Numbered from the stretch's first letter, positions 18,202 through 28,361 are shown. The stretch is DNA of 64,000 nt from Calothrix sp. HK-06 (GCF_001904745.1 NZ_MRCD01000014.1:1-64000), one strand, 5' to 3'. Numbers and translations are program-made. Notes: generated from the sequence alone by a model not told the origin.

Positions 18202-20955
18202 TTATTCCATTTGTCGTGCTACCAGTTGAGCAAATAACCCCTCAGTATTAACCAGTTCCTCAAATGTACCCACCTGCACTACACATCCTGCTTCAATTAC
18301 ATAAATTCGGTCAGCATTGCGAATTGTGCTGAGGCGGTGGGCAATTACTATCCGAGTCGCATTTAATTGATCTAAACTTTGAGTGACGATAGCTTGCGTG
18401 CGGTTATCCAAAGAACTTGTTGCCTCATCCATCAAGATAATTTTTGGCTGATTAACTAGCGCTCTGGCAATTAATAATCGCTGTCGCTGTCCCCCAGAAA
18501 GATTAGTCCCACCTTCACTGATGACGGTGTGTAGTCCCATTGGAAAAAGTGCTATATCATCAGCAAAACCCGCCATTTGTGCAGCTTCTTGAGCTTGATC
18601 GCGCGTAACATTGGCGCCAGCAGCAATATTTTCAAAAATTGAGCCTGTGCCAATGCGACCATTTTGCAGCACTACTCCTAACTGCCTGCGTACCGCCTGA
18701 ATATCTAAGGAAGCCAAGTCAAAGTTATCGTAGTACACTGTTCCTGATTGTGGAGTTTCAAACCCCAACAACAACCTCAATATCGTTGACTTTCCACTTC
18801 CCGAAGGTCCAACTACCGCTACAAATTCTCCTGGGTCTGCATAAAGACTGACATTATTAAGTATTGGTAATCCATCGTCACGGTATCGAAAGGTAACATG
18901 GTCTAAGGCTACACGACCATTAATGGCGCCTGGGTTTGCTTTGTTTGAATTGTACTCCGGTTGTGCTTGTAGAATTGGCTTTGCCCGTTCCCACAACGGC
19001 ACAATTGCCAAAATCTCAGTCAAAGTATTACTAAGGTCGCTGACTCCCCCAATAAAAATGCCGAATGCAGAATTAAAAGCCAAAAACTTGCCCACCGTCA
19101 GTTGCTCTGTAGTCGCCGTGCCAATCAATGAAGCTACAAACCAAAATAATAGCGCCGAAGTGACTAAGGATAGCACCTCGTTAAACACAGAAAGATTATC
19201 TTTTATAAGTTGAAAACTAGCCTTGATCCGGGAACGCTGGCTGTACTGGTCTGCCCAAGCCGCAAACGCGCGTTCTTCTGCCATTGCTACCCGTAGTTTG
19301 GCTACGCCATTAATTAATTGTACGGTTAGCCCGTTAATTTCACCGTCCAGTTCTTGCTGGCGCCGTAATTTGCTTACTAACAGCAAGCTAGCAACAGTGG
19401 TGACAATAGTTGTGAGGAGAGCTATACTGACTCCCACTAAAGCTAGTTGCCAACTGTAAACAAACATTAACACTGCATTGAGTAAAGCAAACAGCGCGCT
19501 TAATAAAGTGCGTTGCGTTCCCCCTGATAGGACTTGACGAATCTTGTTCACTGATAAGACGCGGTTTACTAAATCACCAGAGGAATAGTTACGAAAAAAT
19601 GCAGGACTTAATAGGAGTAGTCTGTCCCAAATTGCAGGCTGCAACATACCACTAGCAGCATTTTCGATTCGTAATGAAACAATACCAGAAGACATTGCAA
19701 ACGCTGTCCTTCCCAGCAGGAGCGCAAATAATGCCAGCCCTATTTGCCCTAATAGACTCCTATCGCTATCTGGAATTGCATTATCTACTAAAAGTGCAGT
19801 TGCTTGGGGCACTATCATTCCTAACAGCGAGCCAACAATCCCAGTTACTAAGACTAGAATTACATCTTTTTGATAACCCTTGAGGCCAAACTGGAACAAA
19901 TTTATTACATTATTGACGACGTTGGGTAAAGGTCGATAAAACTGGTATGCTTCTCTGGAGAGTGTAAGAGCGATTTCTCTATCTACAGATGTACGTGTGT
20001 GCGTTACTGGATCAAATAGGATGTAACGGCTGTTTGCTGGCAACAATGCTACTGGGTGCCGTTCTTCTAAAGTGTAAGCTAAAAGAGGACCAAGCTCACG
20101 AAGCCACCACTCCGAATCTAACACTACACGACGAGTGCGAATTTGGGAGGAATGCGCCAAAGCCTCCACTGCATCTAATGCTCGACCAAGGTTATCCGGG
20201 GCAGGGGGGTTAATAGTTATTCCCATCACCCTTGCTACTGCACCTGCTGCCACTAATAAAGGCGTACCAAGTTGAGAAAATCCAGATTCTTGCTCTGGTT
20301 GCAATACAGAAGCTAGCTTAGAGAGCGAAGAACTGACTGCCTGACGATTAAGTTGCTGTCGTTGTTGAAATTTATACAAGCCTGTTTCTACTTCTTGCTG
20401 TTGCAGTTTCTTTAAAAAGTCGAAAAGTTCTAAATGTAAATCAGCCAAGGTATTTGGCATCGAGAGAGCATTTTCTGCATTTATTAACGATAAGTAACGC
20501 TCAAATGCTGCTATGGGTTCCGTCCTAAATATCTCATTTAAATGATTTACCCAACCCTGAAAAAGAACAATCGCTTCTGCTGAACCCGTTGCTGCTAGGC
20601 TTACCAAATCTGCAATGGAAATTTGGGATACTTTTGTTGCCTTGATTGCTACTGCTACTAAACTCAAAGATTCTGGATTATTAATTGCTGCACCAAACAA
20701 CCCTGCTCCGGCACCTACATTAAATAAATAACGGCGATACTCGTGGAGAGGCACTTCTCTCTGGCTCACAACCGCAGGTTCAACGTCAAGCATACCACCT
20801 TCTTCTTCCGTTCCTTTGGAATTATCGCCGTCTATTACCTCATTTGAGACTTTTATGGCAAAAACTGCAAAAGAGCCAGTTTGCACAACCCATACTTTAT
20901 CGGGGTCATCTAGCAGTAATTGTTCATTTGCTTTAAGGCGATATATAACTTCCAT
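18202..20955 (-). CDS. NHLM-type peptide exporter, ABC transporter without peptidase domain
   Basis: Exports a processed ribosomal peptide in the NHLM bacteriocin-type system. The ~330-residue N-terminal cytosolic region starts LKANEQLLLDDPDKVWVVQTG and lacks a C39 protease; it is typical of the second NHLM transporter (TIGR03797-like). Six membrane helices follow (about 370-650, e.g. LVTGIVGSLLGMIVPQATAL), then an ABC domain with Walker A GPSGSGKST, Q loop VLQNGR, signature LSGGQRQR, Walker B ILMDEATSSLD and switch His in IAHRLSTI. 917 residues is normal for this family. It is separated from the other system genes by a purine permease on the same strand. Confidence 0.87.
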   Translation of the reverse strand: MEVIYRLKANEQLLLDDPDKVWVVQTGSFAVFAIKVSNEVIDGDNSKGTEEEGGMLDVEPAVVSQREVPLHEYRRYLFNVGAGAGLFGAAINNPESLSLVAVAIKATKVSQISIADLVSLAATGSAEAIVLFQGWVNHLNEIFRTEPIAAFERYLSLINAENALSMPNTLADLHLELFDFLKKLQQQEVETGLYKFQQRQQLNRQAVSSSLSKLASVLQPEQESGFSQLGTPLLVAAGAVARVMGITINPPAPDNLGRALDAVEALAHSSQIRTRRVVLDSEWWLRELGPLLAYTLEERHPVALLPANSRYILFDPVTHTRTSVDREIALTLSREAYQFYRPLPNVVNNVINLFQFGLKGYQKDVILVLVTGIVGSLLGMIVPQATALLVDNAIPDSDRSLLGQIGLALFALLLGRTAFAMSSGIVSLRIENAASGMLQPAIWDRLLLLSPAFFRNYSSGDLVNRVLSVNKIRQVLSGGTQRTLLSALFALLNAVLMFVYSWQLALVGVSIALLTTIVTTVASLLLVSKLRRQQELDGEINGLTVQLINGVAKLRVAMAEERAFAAWADQYSQRSRIKASFQLIKDNLSVFNEVLSLVTSALLFWFVASLIGTATTEQLTVGKFLAFNSAFGIFIGGVSDLSNTLTEILAIVPLWERAKPILQAQPEYNSNKANPGAINGRVALDHVTFRYRDDGLPILNNVSLYADPGEFVAVVGPSGSGKSTILRLLLGFETPQSGTVYYDNFDLASLDIQAVRRQLGVVLQNGRIGTGSIFENIAAGANVTRDQAQEAAQMAGFADDIALFPMGLHTVISEGGTNLSGGQRQRLLIARALVNQPKIILMDEATSSLDNRTQAIVTQSLDQLNATRIVIAHRLSTIRNADRIYVIEAGCVVQVGTFEELVNTEGLFAQLVARQME

Positions 20956-21111
20956 AGTCCACTTTTGACACTTTACATATCACTTTCACATCGCCCTAGT
21001 CTTTTAGTCTAGCATTAATTGTTGATTAAGAAAAAATAGACTCGGCGCTCACTTAAAATAATCACCCAATGCGGTCTGATTGTGCCTACCATTACCCCCA
21101 CGCAAGTGTTC

Positions 21112-22575
21112 TTAACTGTTTAGTACAAAGTGAAACATAGAGATAGCCGCTATAAAATATACTGGCTTATTTACTTTATGAGCAAGTCCTTGGGAAGCTT
21201 TAATCAGGGGGTAAATAATGAAGCCAATTGCCAATCCCTCTGCAATTGAGTGAGTCAGGGGCATAGTGAGAATAATTAGAAATGCGGCAATTGCTTCTGC
21301 TGAATCATTCCAATTAATTTTTTGCACACTGCTCATCATCAAAAAACCTACCATAATTAATGCAGGAGCTGTAGCGAAAGCAGGCACTGCTGCAAAAACG
21401 GGAGTAAATAATACAGAAATCAGAAATAAGGCGGCTACCACAGTAGACGTAAAGCCACTCCGTCCCCCTTCAAATATACCTGAAGCTGACTCAAGATACG
21501 TTGCACTAGGAGAAGTACCCAGAATTGCCCCAAAGGTTATGCCCATAGCACCTGCTAACAAAGATTTGTTAGCGCTCGGCAGTTCGCCATTTTCATCAAT
21601 GTAACCTGCCTGTTGTCCCAAACCAGTAAGTGCGCCTATGGTATCAAAAGAAGTTACAAATAATAAAGTAAGCGTGACAGACACAAAGTTCGAGATTTGC
21701 TTGGGTGTAAGGTAACTCAAGCCCGTAAAGGACTGACCTATCAAGTCTTTTGGCCATTCGGGTAAGCCGATAATTTTTTCAGGCATTGGAGCAATATTTA
21801 GTATCCAACCTAATAGTGCTGTAGCCAAAATGCCCCATAAAATCGCTCCTTTAATACGACGTGCTATTAAAGTAGCCGTGAGCAATAGACCAAAAACTGA
21901 GAGTAAGGTAGCTGGTTGCTTAAAAGAGCCTATGGTTGTTAAGGTTGCTTTACTAGCAATAACGATTCCTGCTCCTAACGTGGGAGGTTCAGGAACACCG
22001 GAAAGACCAATGTATGCGATGAACAAACCAATACCTGCTACAGTAGCGTGTTTGAGAGAAGGTGGAATCGCTTTGATAATTTGGATATGGATATTGGATA
22101 GAATCAACAAAGTGAATATTAAACTTTCGATGAGGACAGACGTTAGGGCTAGGCGCCAGTTCATCTGTAAGTCCAACACAACTGAGAAAGCAAAAAAAGC
22201 GTTTAGACCCATTGCGGGAGCCACAGCAAAGGGATAATTAGACAATATTCCCATGAGTGCGGTGGCACCTGCCGAGGAGATGGCAGTGGTGAAAAGAAGC
22301 TGATTAAACAGATCACCAGACTGCTGGAGAAATATAGCATTTGATAATATTCTAGGATTCACGACCAAAATGTAAGCCATAGTCATAAACGTCGTGACAC
22401 CAGCTATAATCTCTGTTTTGTAAGTTGTGCCTAATTGTTCAAACCTGAAAAATTGAGCAAGTGAAGTAGTCGATATAAATTTAATAAATTTAGGCGTAAA
22501 TAATTTCATCAATTTATTAGTAAGACTCGATTTAATACGACTAGGACTTGCAGATGGATTGTTCTTCGTTTCCAT
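21112..22575 (-). CDS. NCS2-type purine permease (AzgA-like)
   Basis: Inner-membrane proton symporter for adenine, guanine or hypoxanthine. The AzgA-type start FRFEQLGTTYKTEIIAGVTTFMTMAYILVV is visible, with SNYPFAVAPAMGLNAFFAFSV, the family signature region FVTSFDTIGALTGLGQQAG and ATYLESASGIFEGGRSGFTS. About 12-14 membrane helices are expected. ATG at 22575 was chosen; a TTG lies one codon earlier. It stands between a bacteriocin-like precursor and its second exporter, yet nothing in its sequence links it to peptide export. A weak hairpin upstream (22584-22608) may separate it from the precursor transcript. Confidence 0.9.
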   Translation of the reverse strand: METKNNPSASPSRIKSSLTNKLMKLFTPKFIKFISTTSLAQFFRFEQLGTTYKTEIIAGVTTFMTMAYILVVNPRILSNAIFLQQSGDLFNQLLFTTAISSAGATALMGILSNYPFAVAPAMGLNAFFAFSVVLDLQMNWRLALTSVLIESLIFTLLILSNIHIQIIKAIPPSLKHATVAGIGLFIAYIGLSGVPEPPTLGAGIVIASKATLTTIGSFKQPATLLSVFGLLLTATLIARRIKGAILWGILATALLGWILNIAPMPEKIIGLPEWPKDLIGQSFTGLSYLTPKQISNFVSVTLTLLFVTSFDTIGALTGLGQQAGYIDENGELPSANKSLLAGAMGITFGAILGTSPSATYLESASGIFEGGRSGFTSTVVAALFLISVLFTPVFAAVPAFATAPALIMVGFLMMSSVQKINWNDSAEAIAAFLIILTMPLTHSIAEGLAIGFIIYPLIKASQGLAHKVNKPVYFIAAISMFHFVLNS

Positions 22576-22583
22576 CAACAGAT

Positions 22584-22608
22584 AAGCCCCTAGTTTAAAC
22601 TGGGGCTT
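22584..22608 (-). terminator. Inverted repeat after the precursor gene, weak terminator
   Basis: Arms AAGCCCC(T)AGTTT and AAACTGGGGCTT form a strong stem with one bulge. No clear U-run follows on the minus strand, so termination or attenuation before the permease is only possible. Confidence 0.35.
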
Positions 22609-22716
22609 TCTGAATGACTTAATACGTTATAATAACTAAATTCAAAGTAGCAATGACCAAAAATGTACCATAAAACTAAGGGCACACAATATTAATTGGT
22701 CACTGGCATTCCCATC

Positions 22717-23019
22717 CTATACTTGGCTTGCAGTTCCTGCTACTGTTGCATTAACAGCCTGAAGACCAAGCTCTAGTCCATTACCAACACCACTGAGGTA
22801 TCCCCCACTTGCTGTCAATGTGTTTGCCACTAAGTTAACAGCACCTGTTGTAGGTGTACCTCCGTTGCCTATACCATTATTAGCGCTAGCAACACCATTT
22901 AGTAAAGTATCAGTAAGGCCACCGCCTGTTACTGCCATTAAATCTGCATCTGACAGTTCTTCTCCCCATTGCTGAACTTCTAGAATAGCGTTGGCTGTGT
23001 TCTTTTTGATATTTTTCAT
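22717..23019 (-). CDS. Double-glycine leader peptide, bacteriocin/microcin-like precursor
   Basis: 100 residues with a strong ribosome-binding site (AAAGGAAAC). The leader ends in the classic processing motif ELSDADLMAVTGG (Gly32-Gly33), the site cut by C39 peptidase ABC transporters. The core (about 67 residues) is rich in Gly, Ala, Asn, Thr and Val, contains GxxxG-like spacings (GNGGTPTTG, GVGNGLELG) and has no Cys. This resembles unmodified pore-forming class II microcins or two-peptide bacteriocins. A C39 ABC transporter and HlyD protein lie just upstream on the same strand. No lanthionine, cyclodehydratase or radical-SAM enzyme is visible. The biological target is unknown. Confidence 0.75.
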   Translation of the reverse strand: MKNIKKNTANAILEVQQWGEELSDADLMAVTGGGLTDTLLNGVASANNGIGNGGTPTTGAVNLVANTLTASGGYLSGVGNGLELGLQAVNATVAGTASQV

Positions 23020-23437
23020 TTTAGTTTCCTTTGCTTGTTACAACTTACACTATTCTTTTTAAATTACTTACGTGTGATTGTTCTTCCCTCTGAAGGTATA
23101 AGTATAAATTTTTTCTTATATCTGCTCATAAATACTTATAATTTTTTTTAATCTGTATTTTGAGAAATCCTCTCTCTCTTGTAATTGAGTTGTGGAAATG
23201 GTTTTGAGCTACTCATGTTCTTGTATTAATGGAGACAATAAAATCAAAGGGATAAGCAAATACACCAAAGCCGCAAGAAATGTTTTATTTTTTTTCTAAT
23301 TTTTGATTTTTTTTTAGATCTTTTCTTATTCAATATTCCTTAAAGCATACGTCGAGAGTTAAAGTATTTATTTTTCTAATACTTAACATTAGCTACTCGC
23401 CAACATCTCTACCTTTAGCAGGCAGGTAAATATAAAA
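23020..23437. other. Long AT-rich leader of the precursor gene
   Basis: Non-coding 418 bp with several T- and A-tracts (e.g. 23283-23294 and 23309-23316). No further double-glycine peptide was found on either strand. It probably holds a separate promoter that allows high expression of the precursor. Confidence 0.45.
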
Positions 23438-25663
23438 TCATTCTTCAGAGCGCAGTAAAGTAGCATATTTCCCCCCTGAGTGCCATAACTCCTCATGCGT
23501 ACCTCGTTGAACCACCTTCCCCTGCTCCAGTACAATAATTTCATCACAATCGCGAATTGTACTGAGCCGGTGAGCTACTACAATACAAGAGCAACCGCGC
23601 CGCCGCAAATTCCTATCAATAATTAGTTCTGTTTGAGCATCCAACGCAGAAGTTGCTTCATCCATGACCAATACTGCTGGGTTCCGAACTATTGCACGAG
23701 CAATTTCTAAACGTTGACGTTGCCCACCGCTCATGTTCATTCCCCCTTCAATTAGAAGAGCATCGTAACCCCCAGGCATAGATAAAATCAAATCATGAAT
23801 AGTAGCATCAGAACAAGCCTGTATTAAATCAGCTTGTGGCGCCGTCGAGTCCCACAAGGTAAGATTTTCTCGGATAGTTCCAGCAAAGAGAAAAATATCT
23901 TGTTCTACCATTGCTAAAGAATTTGCCAAAACAGAGCGGGGAATTTTAGTTCTGGGTACACCATCAAAATAAATTTCTCCTGACCAAGGTTCATATAAAC
24001 CACAAACCAACTTGGTTATTGTAGACTTGCCAGAACCACTACCACCCACTATCGCCACTCGTTGCCCTGGATAGAGAAATAGGTTAAAGTTTTCAATTAA
24101 GGGATTATCTACTCGGCTATAGCCAAAAGTGATATTCCGTAACTCAACATAGCCTTGTAGTTGGAAGGAGAGCATTTGGATTTGAGATTGAGGATTGGTA
24201 ATTGGTAATTCTTCTACTTCCCCTACTCTCCTTAAAGCTTCTGCATCAACAGTGTTTTGCAATACGTCATCCAAGCGGTTCAAATCCGCTTCTAAATCTT
24301 GCAGTGTACTGCCAAAATTAACCAGACTGTTAATAGGTTCTAGAAAACTGGTTGTTAAACTTTGGTATGCAACTAGCATCCCAATACTAAGGCTACCATT
24401 CATTACTCGGAAACCACCAACAATTAAGATTGAAGTTGTGGTTAGTGCTGTTAAAAGTGTGGGTAAAATTGTGAGAATTTGAGTTTGTAAAGCTAGCTCC
24501 TGCTGGGCATTAAGTGCTTTGGCATAGTAACCGGCGAATTTAGTAAATGAATCGGACTCCAAACCAGAAGCTTTGATTGTTTCTATAGTTTGAATGCCAG
24601 CGATTGCTACCCCATTTACCTTACCATATTCAGCTGCCAGTTTCATATTGGCATCAACACGAGTTTGCGATAAAAACTGGAGAGCAAAAAAGTTTATAGC
24701 AGCAAAACCAGTAGCTATACTTGTCAATACAAAATCGTATTGGAGCATAATTAGAAAATAAAAGACCATCATCACCGCATCGATGACGGTAGTGGCAAGG
24801 CGCCCTGAAAGTACATCTGCTACTTTATCGTTAAGTAACACTCGACTGCTAATTTCACCTGCAAAGCGTTGAGCATAAAACCCAACTGGCAAGCGGAGAA
24901 TATGCCACATATACTGTCCCGACAGCGTAACTGACAACTTTAGCATCAGAGAGCGCAGGTAGGTAAGCCGTAGTCGAGCAAGTAGTATACGTAATACAGC
25001 AGCGATGACCATTCCTATTATTAGTGGTCGTATCCAATCCTGTCGCTGAGTAATAAGAATTTCATCAACAAATACTTGAGTAAAACCTGGCACTGCCAAC
25101 CTAGGAATTGTCAGTAATAGTCCTGCGATAAAGCAAAACAAAATCGTACTTTGTGAATGTTGCAAGCGTGAAGCTAAAGCAGTAATAATGTTAATTTTTT
25201 GACCGCCAGTTTCAAATTCCGGGCCTGGTTGCATCATTAAGACGACACCAGTGTAAGCACGACTAAACTCTTCTAGGGAAACTGTCCGGCGCCCCGTAGC
25301 TGGGTCGTTAAGATAAACTTGGTTTTTAGAAAAACCTTCCACCACAAGATAGTGGTTAAAATTCCAAAAGACAATATAAGGAGGCGGTAGAGTGTTGAGA
25401 CTTTCAAGAGACTTTTTCAAACCTTTAGCGTTTAAGCCATAGTTCCGAGCTGCTTTAATGATATTAAAGGCGTTGCTACCATCGCGCGAGACACCACACT
25501 CACGCCGCAATTCGGCCAAGGGGACAATGCGCTCGTAATAGCCTAGAATAATTCCTAAAGCAGCGGCGCCACATTCGGTTGCTTCAATTTGTAGTAACGT
25601 AGGAGTACGGACGCGACCCCTTTGAGGTCGTGGTAGAATACTTTTAATAAAAGCAAAAGGCAT
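23438..25663 (-). CDS. Peptidase-containing ABC transporter (NHLM type, C39)
   Basis: Cleaves double-glycine leaders and exports the core peptide. The N-terminal C39 peptidase shows LLQIEATECGAAALG with catalytic Cys31, His104 (FWNFNHYLVVEG) and Asp120 (LNDPATGR). Membrane helices span about 170-440. The ABC domain has Walker A GGSGSGKST, signature MSGGQRQR, Walker B VLVMDEATSALD and His in VAHRLSTI. 741 residues fits the first NHLM transporter (TIGR03796-like). It starts 6 bp after the HlyD stop, so both are translated from one transcript, with the precursor 418 bp downstream. Confidence 0.9.
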   Translation of the reverse strand: MPFAFIKSILPRPQRGRVRTPTLLQIEATECGAAALGIILGYYERIVPLAELRRECGVSRDGSNAFNIIKAARNYGLNAKGLKKSLESLNTLPPPYIVFWNFNHYLVVEGFSKNQVYLNDPATGRRTVSLEEFSRAYTGVVLMMQPGPEFETGGQKINIITALASRLQHSQSTILFCFIAGLLLTIPRLAVPGFTQVFVDEILITQRQDWIRPLIIGMVIAAVLRILLARLRLTYLRSLMLKLSVTLSGQYMWHILRLPVGFYAQRFAGEISSRVLLNDKVADVLSGRLATTVIDAVMMVFYFLIMLQYDFVLTSIATGFAAINFFALQFLSQTRVDANMKLAAEYGKVNGVAIAGIQTIETIKASGLESDSFTKFAGYYAKALNAQQELALQTQILTILPTLLTALTTTSILIVGGFRVMNGSLSIGMLVAYQSLTTSFLEPINSLVNFGSTLQDLEADLNRLDDVLQNTVDAEALRRVGEVEELPITNPQSQIQMLSFQLQGYVELRNITFGYSRVDNPLIENFNLFLYPGQRVAIVGGSGSGKSTITKLVCGLYEPWSGEIYFDGVPRTKIPRSVLANSLAMVEQDIFLFAGTIRENLTLWDSTAPQADLIQACSDATIHDLILSMPGGYDALLIEGGMNMSGGQRQRLEIARAIVRNPAVLVMDEATSALDAQTELIIDRNLRRRGCSCIVVAHRLSTIRDCDEIIVLEQGKVVQRGTHEELWHSGGKYATLLRSEE

Positions 25664-25669
25664 ATTGTA

Positions 25670-27277
25670 TTAATAAATACCCGTCCAAGAGCGGAATATA
25701 GGAATAATATACGAGATAGGCGCCACTTCTCCAACTTTTACCCGCACCTGCGTAGTCGTACCTGATGAAATTTTTAATGGAGGACCGCTGGAAGAAGACC
25801 ATTTGTAGCCACTGGTGGTATTTGGGTCTTCTTGTAGTTGAACAAAAACCTGCACACGAGCAGCGTTATTATTGGCAAGTCCACGAGCTAAATCTTCATT
25901 ACCGACTTGCGCTATGATTTCTTGAGTTGTTACGGGGAACGGAGAAACGCTCGTTACTACCCCAAAAATTCCACCGAAGCGATCGCGCTTGACGACGCTG
26001 GGTGTTACTTGTACAGTCATACCTGGTTTTATCTGTTTACCATCCGAATCAGCAAAGTAAACAAGACTCGACAGTTTTATATTGGGGTCTTCTGCTTCAA
26101 TAGTGCCAATCCGACTACCAGCACTAACAATTTGACCAGGCAGGGCACCAACGGATAAAATACGACCATCGTATTTACTAACAATTTGGCTTGACTGGGT
26201 TAATTGCAGTTTTAGGGAGGCAATCTTGCGTCTTACTTCCTGAATTTGATTTAATTTGCCTATTGACTTTTCTAAATCTTGTTGAGCTAGTGTAGTCTTT
26301 TGAACTTCAATATCTTTAATTTTAGTTTTAATATCGTCAAGTTTATTTAGATTTTGTAGGTACTCCCGGTCTGTATTGGTTTTTTGAACTTGAATTTCTT
26401 GAATACTGTTTCTAATATCATCAGTTCTATTTAAGTTTTGTAGATATTCCCGTTCGCTCGACGTTTTTTGAACATCAAGTTCTTTAAGTTGTGTTTGAAT
26501 ATCTTCGAGTTGCGTCTGTTGGTTTAACAAATCCTGCTGGGATTGTAGCACTACATCCTGACTAATCACTTTTTGTTCAAACAGGCGCCGTCGAGTTTCA
26601 ACTCGTTGTTGCAAAGTTTGTACTAATGCACTAATTTTTGATGAGCGCTCTAAAAGACTTTTACGTTTTTCTTCTAGTGCGACGAGAGTTTGCTTGTACA
26701 ACACTGGCGAGACTTTTTCTCTTGACAAGCTTTGCTCAAGGCTTTGTCGTTTTTGCTCTAACGCTTTTAAAGTATCGGAATATAGAGTTGGTGCTACTGA
26801 CTCTCGACGCAGGCTTTCAGAGAGGTCTTTTTGCTGCTGTTCAAGGGTTCTTTGTGACAACGCGACTTGTTGCTTTTGCAGTCTATCAGTATTTTCGTTT
26901 TGCTCTTGTAACTGCATCAATCTCGCTTTTTCTTGTTCTAACTGTTGCCGAATATTAGATTGATCTATAATGGCGAGTACTTGACCCTGCCTAATCACAT
27001 CTCCCGGCTTAATGTTCAAGCTTAACAATTGACCACCACTAAGTGATTGAAATTGCACCACATTACGAGGTCTGATCAAAACGCCAGTACCTGTAACGGT
27101 AAGGGGAATTCGACCGACTACACTCCAGGTAGCAGCTACAAACACTAAAAAGCCCAAAGAAACTAAGGGTAGCCAAGCTTGGCGCCTTGTAACTTGCATT
27201 ACTTGGTCAATCTGCTCTGGAGATTCTAAATGTGAAAGTGCTTCCTCACGGAAGATTTTGTTCGTGTTATTATGCAT
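25670..27277 (-). CDS. HlyD-family periplasmic adaptor of the NHLM peptide exporter
   Basis: Membrane fusion protein bridging the inner-membrane ABC transporter to the outer membrane. After a short cytosolic part and one membrane helix (about 38-58) come a biotinyl-lipoyl half (SLSGGQLLSLNIKPGDVI), a long coiled coil (about 130-360, with repeated VQKT.REYLQNLN units), the second lipoyl half (VSKYDGRILSVGALPGQIVSAG) and a beta barrel. ATG at 27277 (MHNNTNKIFREE) is preferred to a TTG 29 codons earlier, whose extension has no family similarity. It is the first gene of the export operon. Confidence 0.88.
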   Translation of the reverse strand: MHNNTNKIFREEALSHLESPEQIDQVMQVTRRQAWLPLVSLGFLVFVAATWSVVGRIPLTVTGTGVLIRPRNVVQFQSLSGGQLLSLNIKPGDVIRQGQVLAIIDQSNIRQQLEQEKARLMQLQEQNENTDRLQKQQVALSQRTLEQQQKDLSESLRRESVAPTLYSDTLKALEQKRQSLEQSLSREKVSPVLYKQTLVALEEKRKSLLERSSKISALVQTLQQRVETRRRLFEQKVISQDVVLQSQQDLLNQQTQLEDIQTQLKELDVQKTSSEREYLQNLNRTDDIRNSIQEIQVQKTNTDREYLQNLNKLDDIKTKIKDIEVQKTTLAQQDLEKSIGKLNQIQEVRRKIASLKLQLTQSSQIVSKYDGRILSVGALPGQIVSAGSRIGTIEAEDPNIKLSSLVYFADSDGKQIKPGMTVQVTPSVVKRDRFGGIFGVVTSVSPFPVTTQEIIAQVGNEDLARGLANNNAARVQVFVQLQEDPNTTSGYKWSSSSGPPLKISSGTTTQVRVKVGEVAPISYIIPIFRSWTGIY

Positions 27278-27646
27278 CTTTAGGGTAGTATTTAGAGTGA
27301 GACACAAGCGCGACCCGATTTTTACAGTACAGATGTAGAAGCAAAAGTTGGCAGTTTTGGGCAAAAGAAAGTCAAAAAGGTCGTAGCATGATTCTATCTC
27401 ATGGAAATATAGCCAAAAATGAATTTAAACGATGACATACGTTCGGCGCCTACATCAATATTAATGCATATGAACTAAAAGCCAAGGCAAATTAGCTTAA
27501 TTTATAAGTAGTGAACAACAATTTTTCAGGAAAATAGTATTATACTATGCGCTCGTAGTTTTATATGCATAACAACCTGGAAATAAAGAGGGTAGTCAAC
27601 ATGACATCTATAGTTTGCTGAATTAGCGGTACAGATATTAATTACT
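27278..27646. other. Intergenic region upstream of the export operon
   Basis: About 370 bp, AT-rich, with one GGCGCC. It must hold the promoter for the leftward hlyD-like gene. No clear operator was recognised. Confidence 0.4.
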
Positions 27647-27676
27647 AAAAAAACCTGGTTTATTGAATAAACCAGG
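27647..27676 (-). terminator. Rho-independent terminator
   Basis: Read on the minus strand, 11-bp arms CCTGGTTTATT/AATAAACCAGG with a minimal loop are followed by seven T residues. It lies 35 bp after the stop of the exported protein gene at 27711. Confidence 0.8.
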
Positions 27677-27710
27677 CTCGCAAATTATATATGGTCTAGA
27701 TTATAAATTT

Positions 27711-28256
27711 TTATGAAAGAACATCTAAGCATTCAATTTCTATTACTTTACCGTTTTTAACAGTAAAACTAAAAATTGTAGGGCTGGGATTACTAATGCT
27801 GTAATTAAATCGGCTTACATTTCCATTTCTAGAGGCTTCAATTTTACCATATGTGCTAATCAATTTATTTTGACTATCACCTATTTTGACTCCATCTGGA
27901 GTGGCATATTTAGAACTGTTAGCTTTGATTTGATATACATTAAAGTTACCTGGTTGAGAACCTTCGCCTAAATCAACTGTAATTCCCGAATATTTAAGAG
28001 TTCGAGTTTTACCAACGGCACCAAGGAAACCGTTTGTCACTTTTACAGGTTTACCTAAAATTTTTCTTACCTGTGCCTCAGACATCGAAAGTTTGATGCC
28101 ACCCACTCCGATGCGTTCGTAACTTAGATTTGTTGTTTGAGCAGTATTTTGAGAAATTTCATAACTTGTGGGAGTGGTCGCAATTGCTTGACTATGGGTA
28201 TAGCTAGCAAAGGGGATAATAACAGTGGCTACTGCAAAGGAAATTGCTTTTAACAT
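27711..28256 (-). CDS. Exported protein of unknown function
   Basis: 181 residues with a signal peptide (about 1-26, AISFAVATVIIPFASYTHSQAIA). The mature part contains VGGIKLSMSEAQVRKILGKP and, later, DGVKIGDSQNKLISTYGK, two related short segments. Such tandem segments recall SmpA/OmlA/BLIP-like small secreted domains (family resemblance only). It is a single gene with its own terminator. Its position next to the export operon may be coincidental. Confidence 0.65.
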   Translation of the reverse strand: MLKAISFAVATVIIPFASYTHSQAIATTPTSYEISQNTAQTTNLSYERIGVGGIKLSMSEAQVRKILGKPVKVTNGFLGAVGKTRTLKYSGITVDLGEGSQPGNFNVYQIKANSSKYATPDGVKIGDSQNKLISTYGKIEASRNGNVSRFNYSISNPSPTIFSFTVKNGKVIEIECLDVLS

Positions 28257-28361
28257 AATAAAATTCTCGATTAGTGTTTTTTGCTAATCGCTAACACGTT
28301 TATGTTGGCCAAAATATGCACTCCACTGCCAAAATATCCCCAATTTTTTTTAACTCGTCAA

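Noticed and set aside
22579-22716. Purine riboswitch upstream of the purine permease
   Set aside because: None of the conserved junction sequences of purine riboswitches could be found; only a simple hairpin is present.
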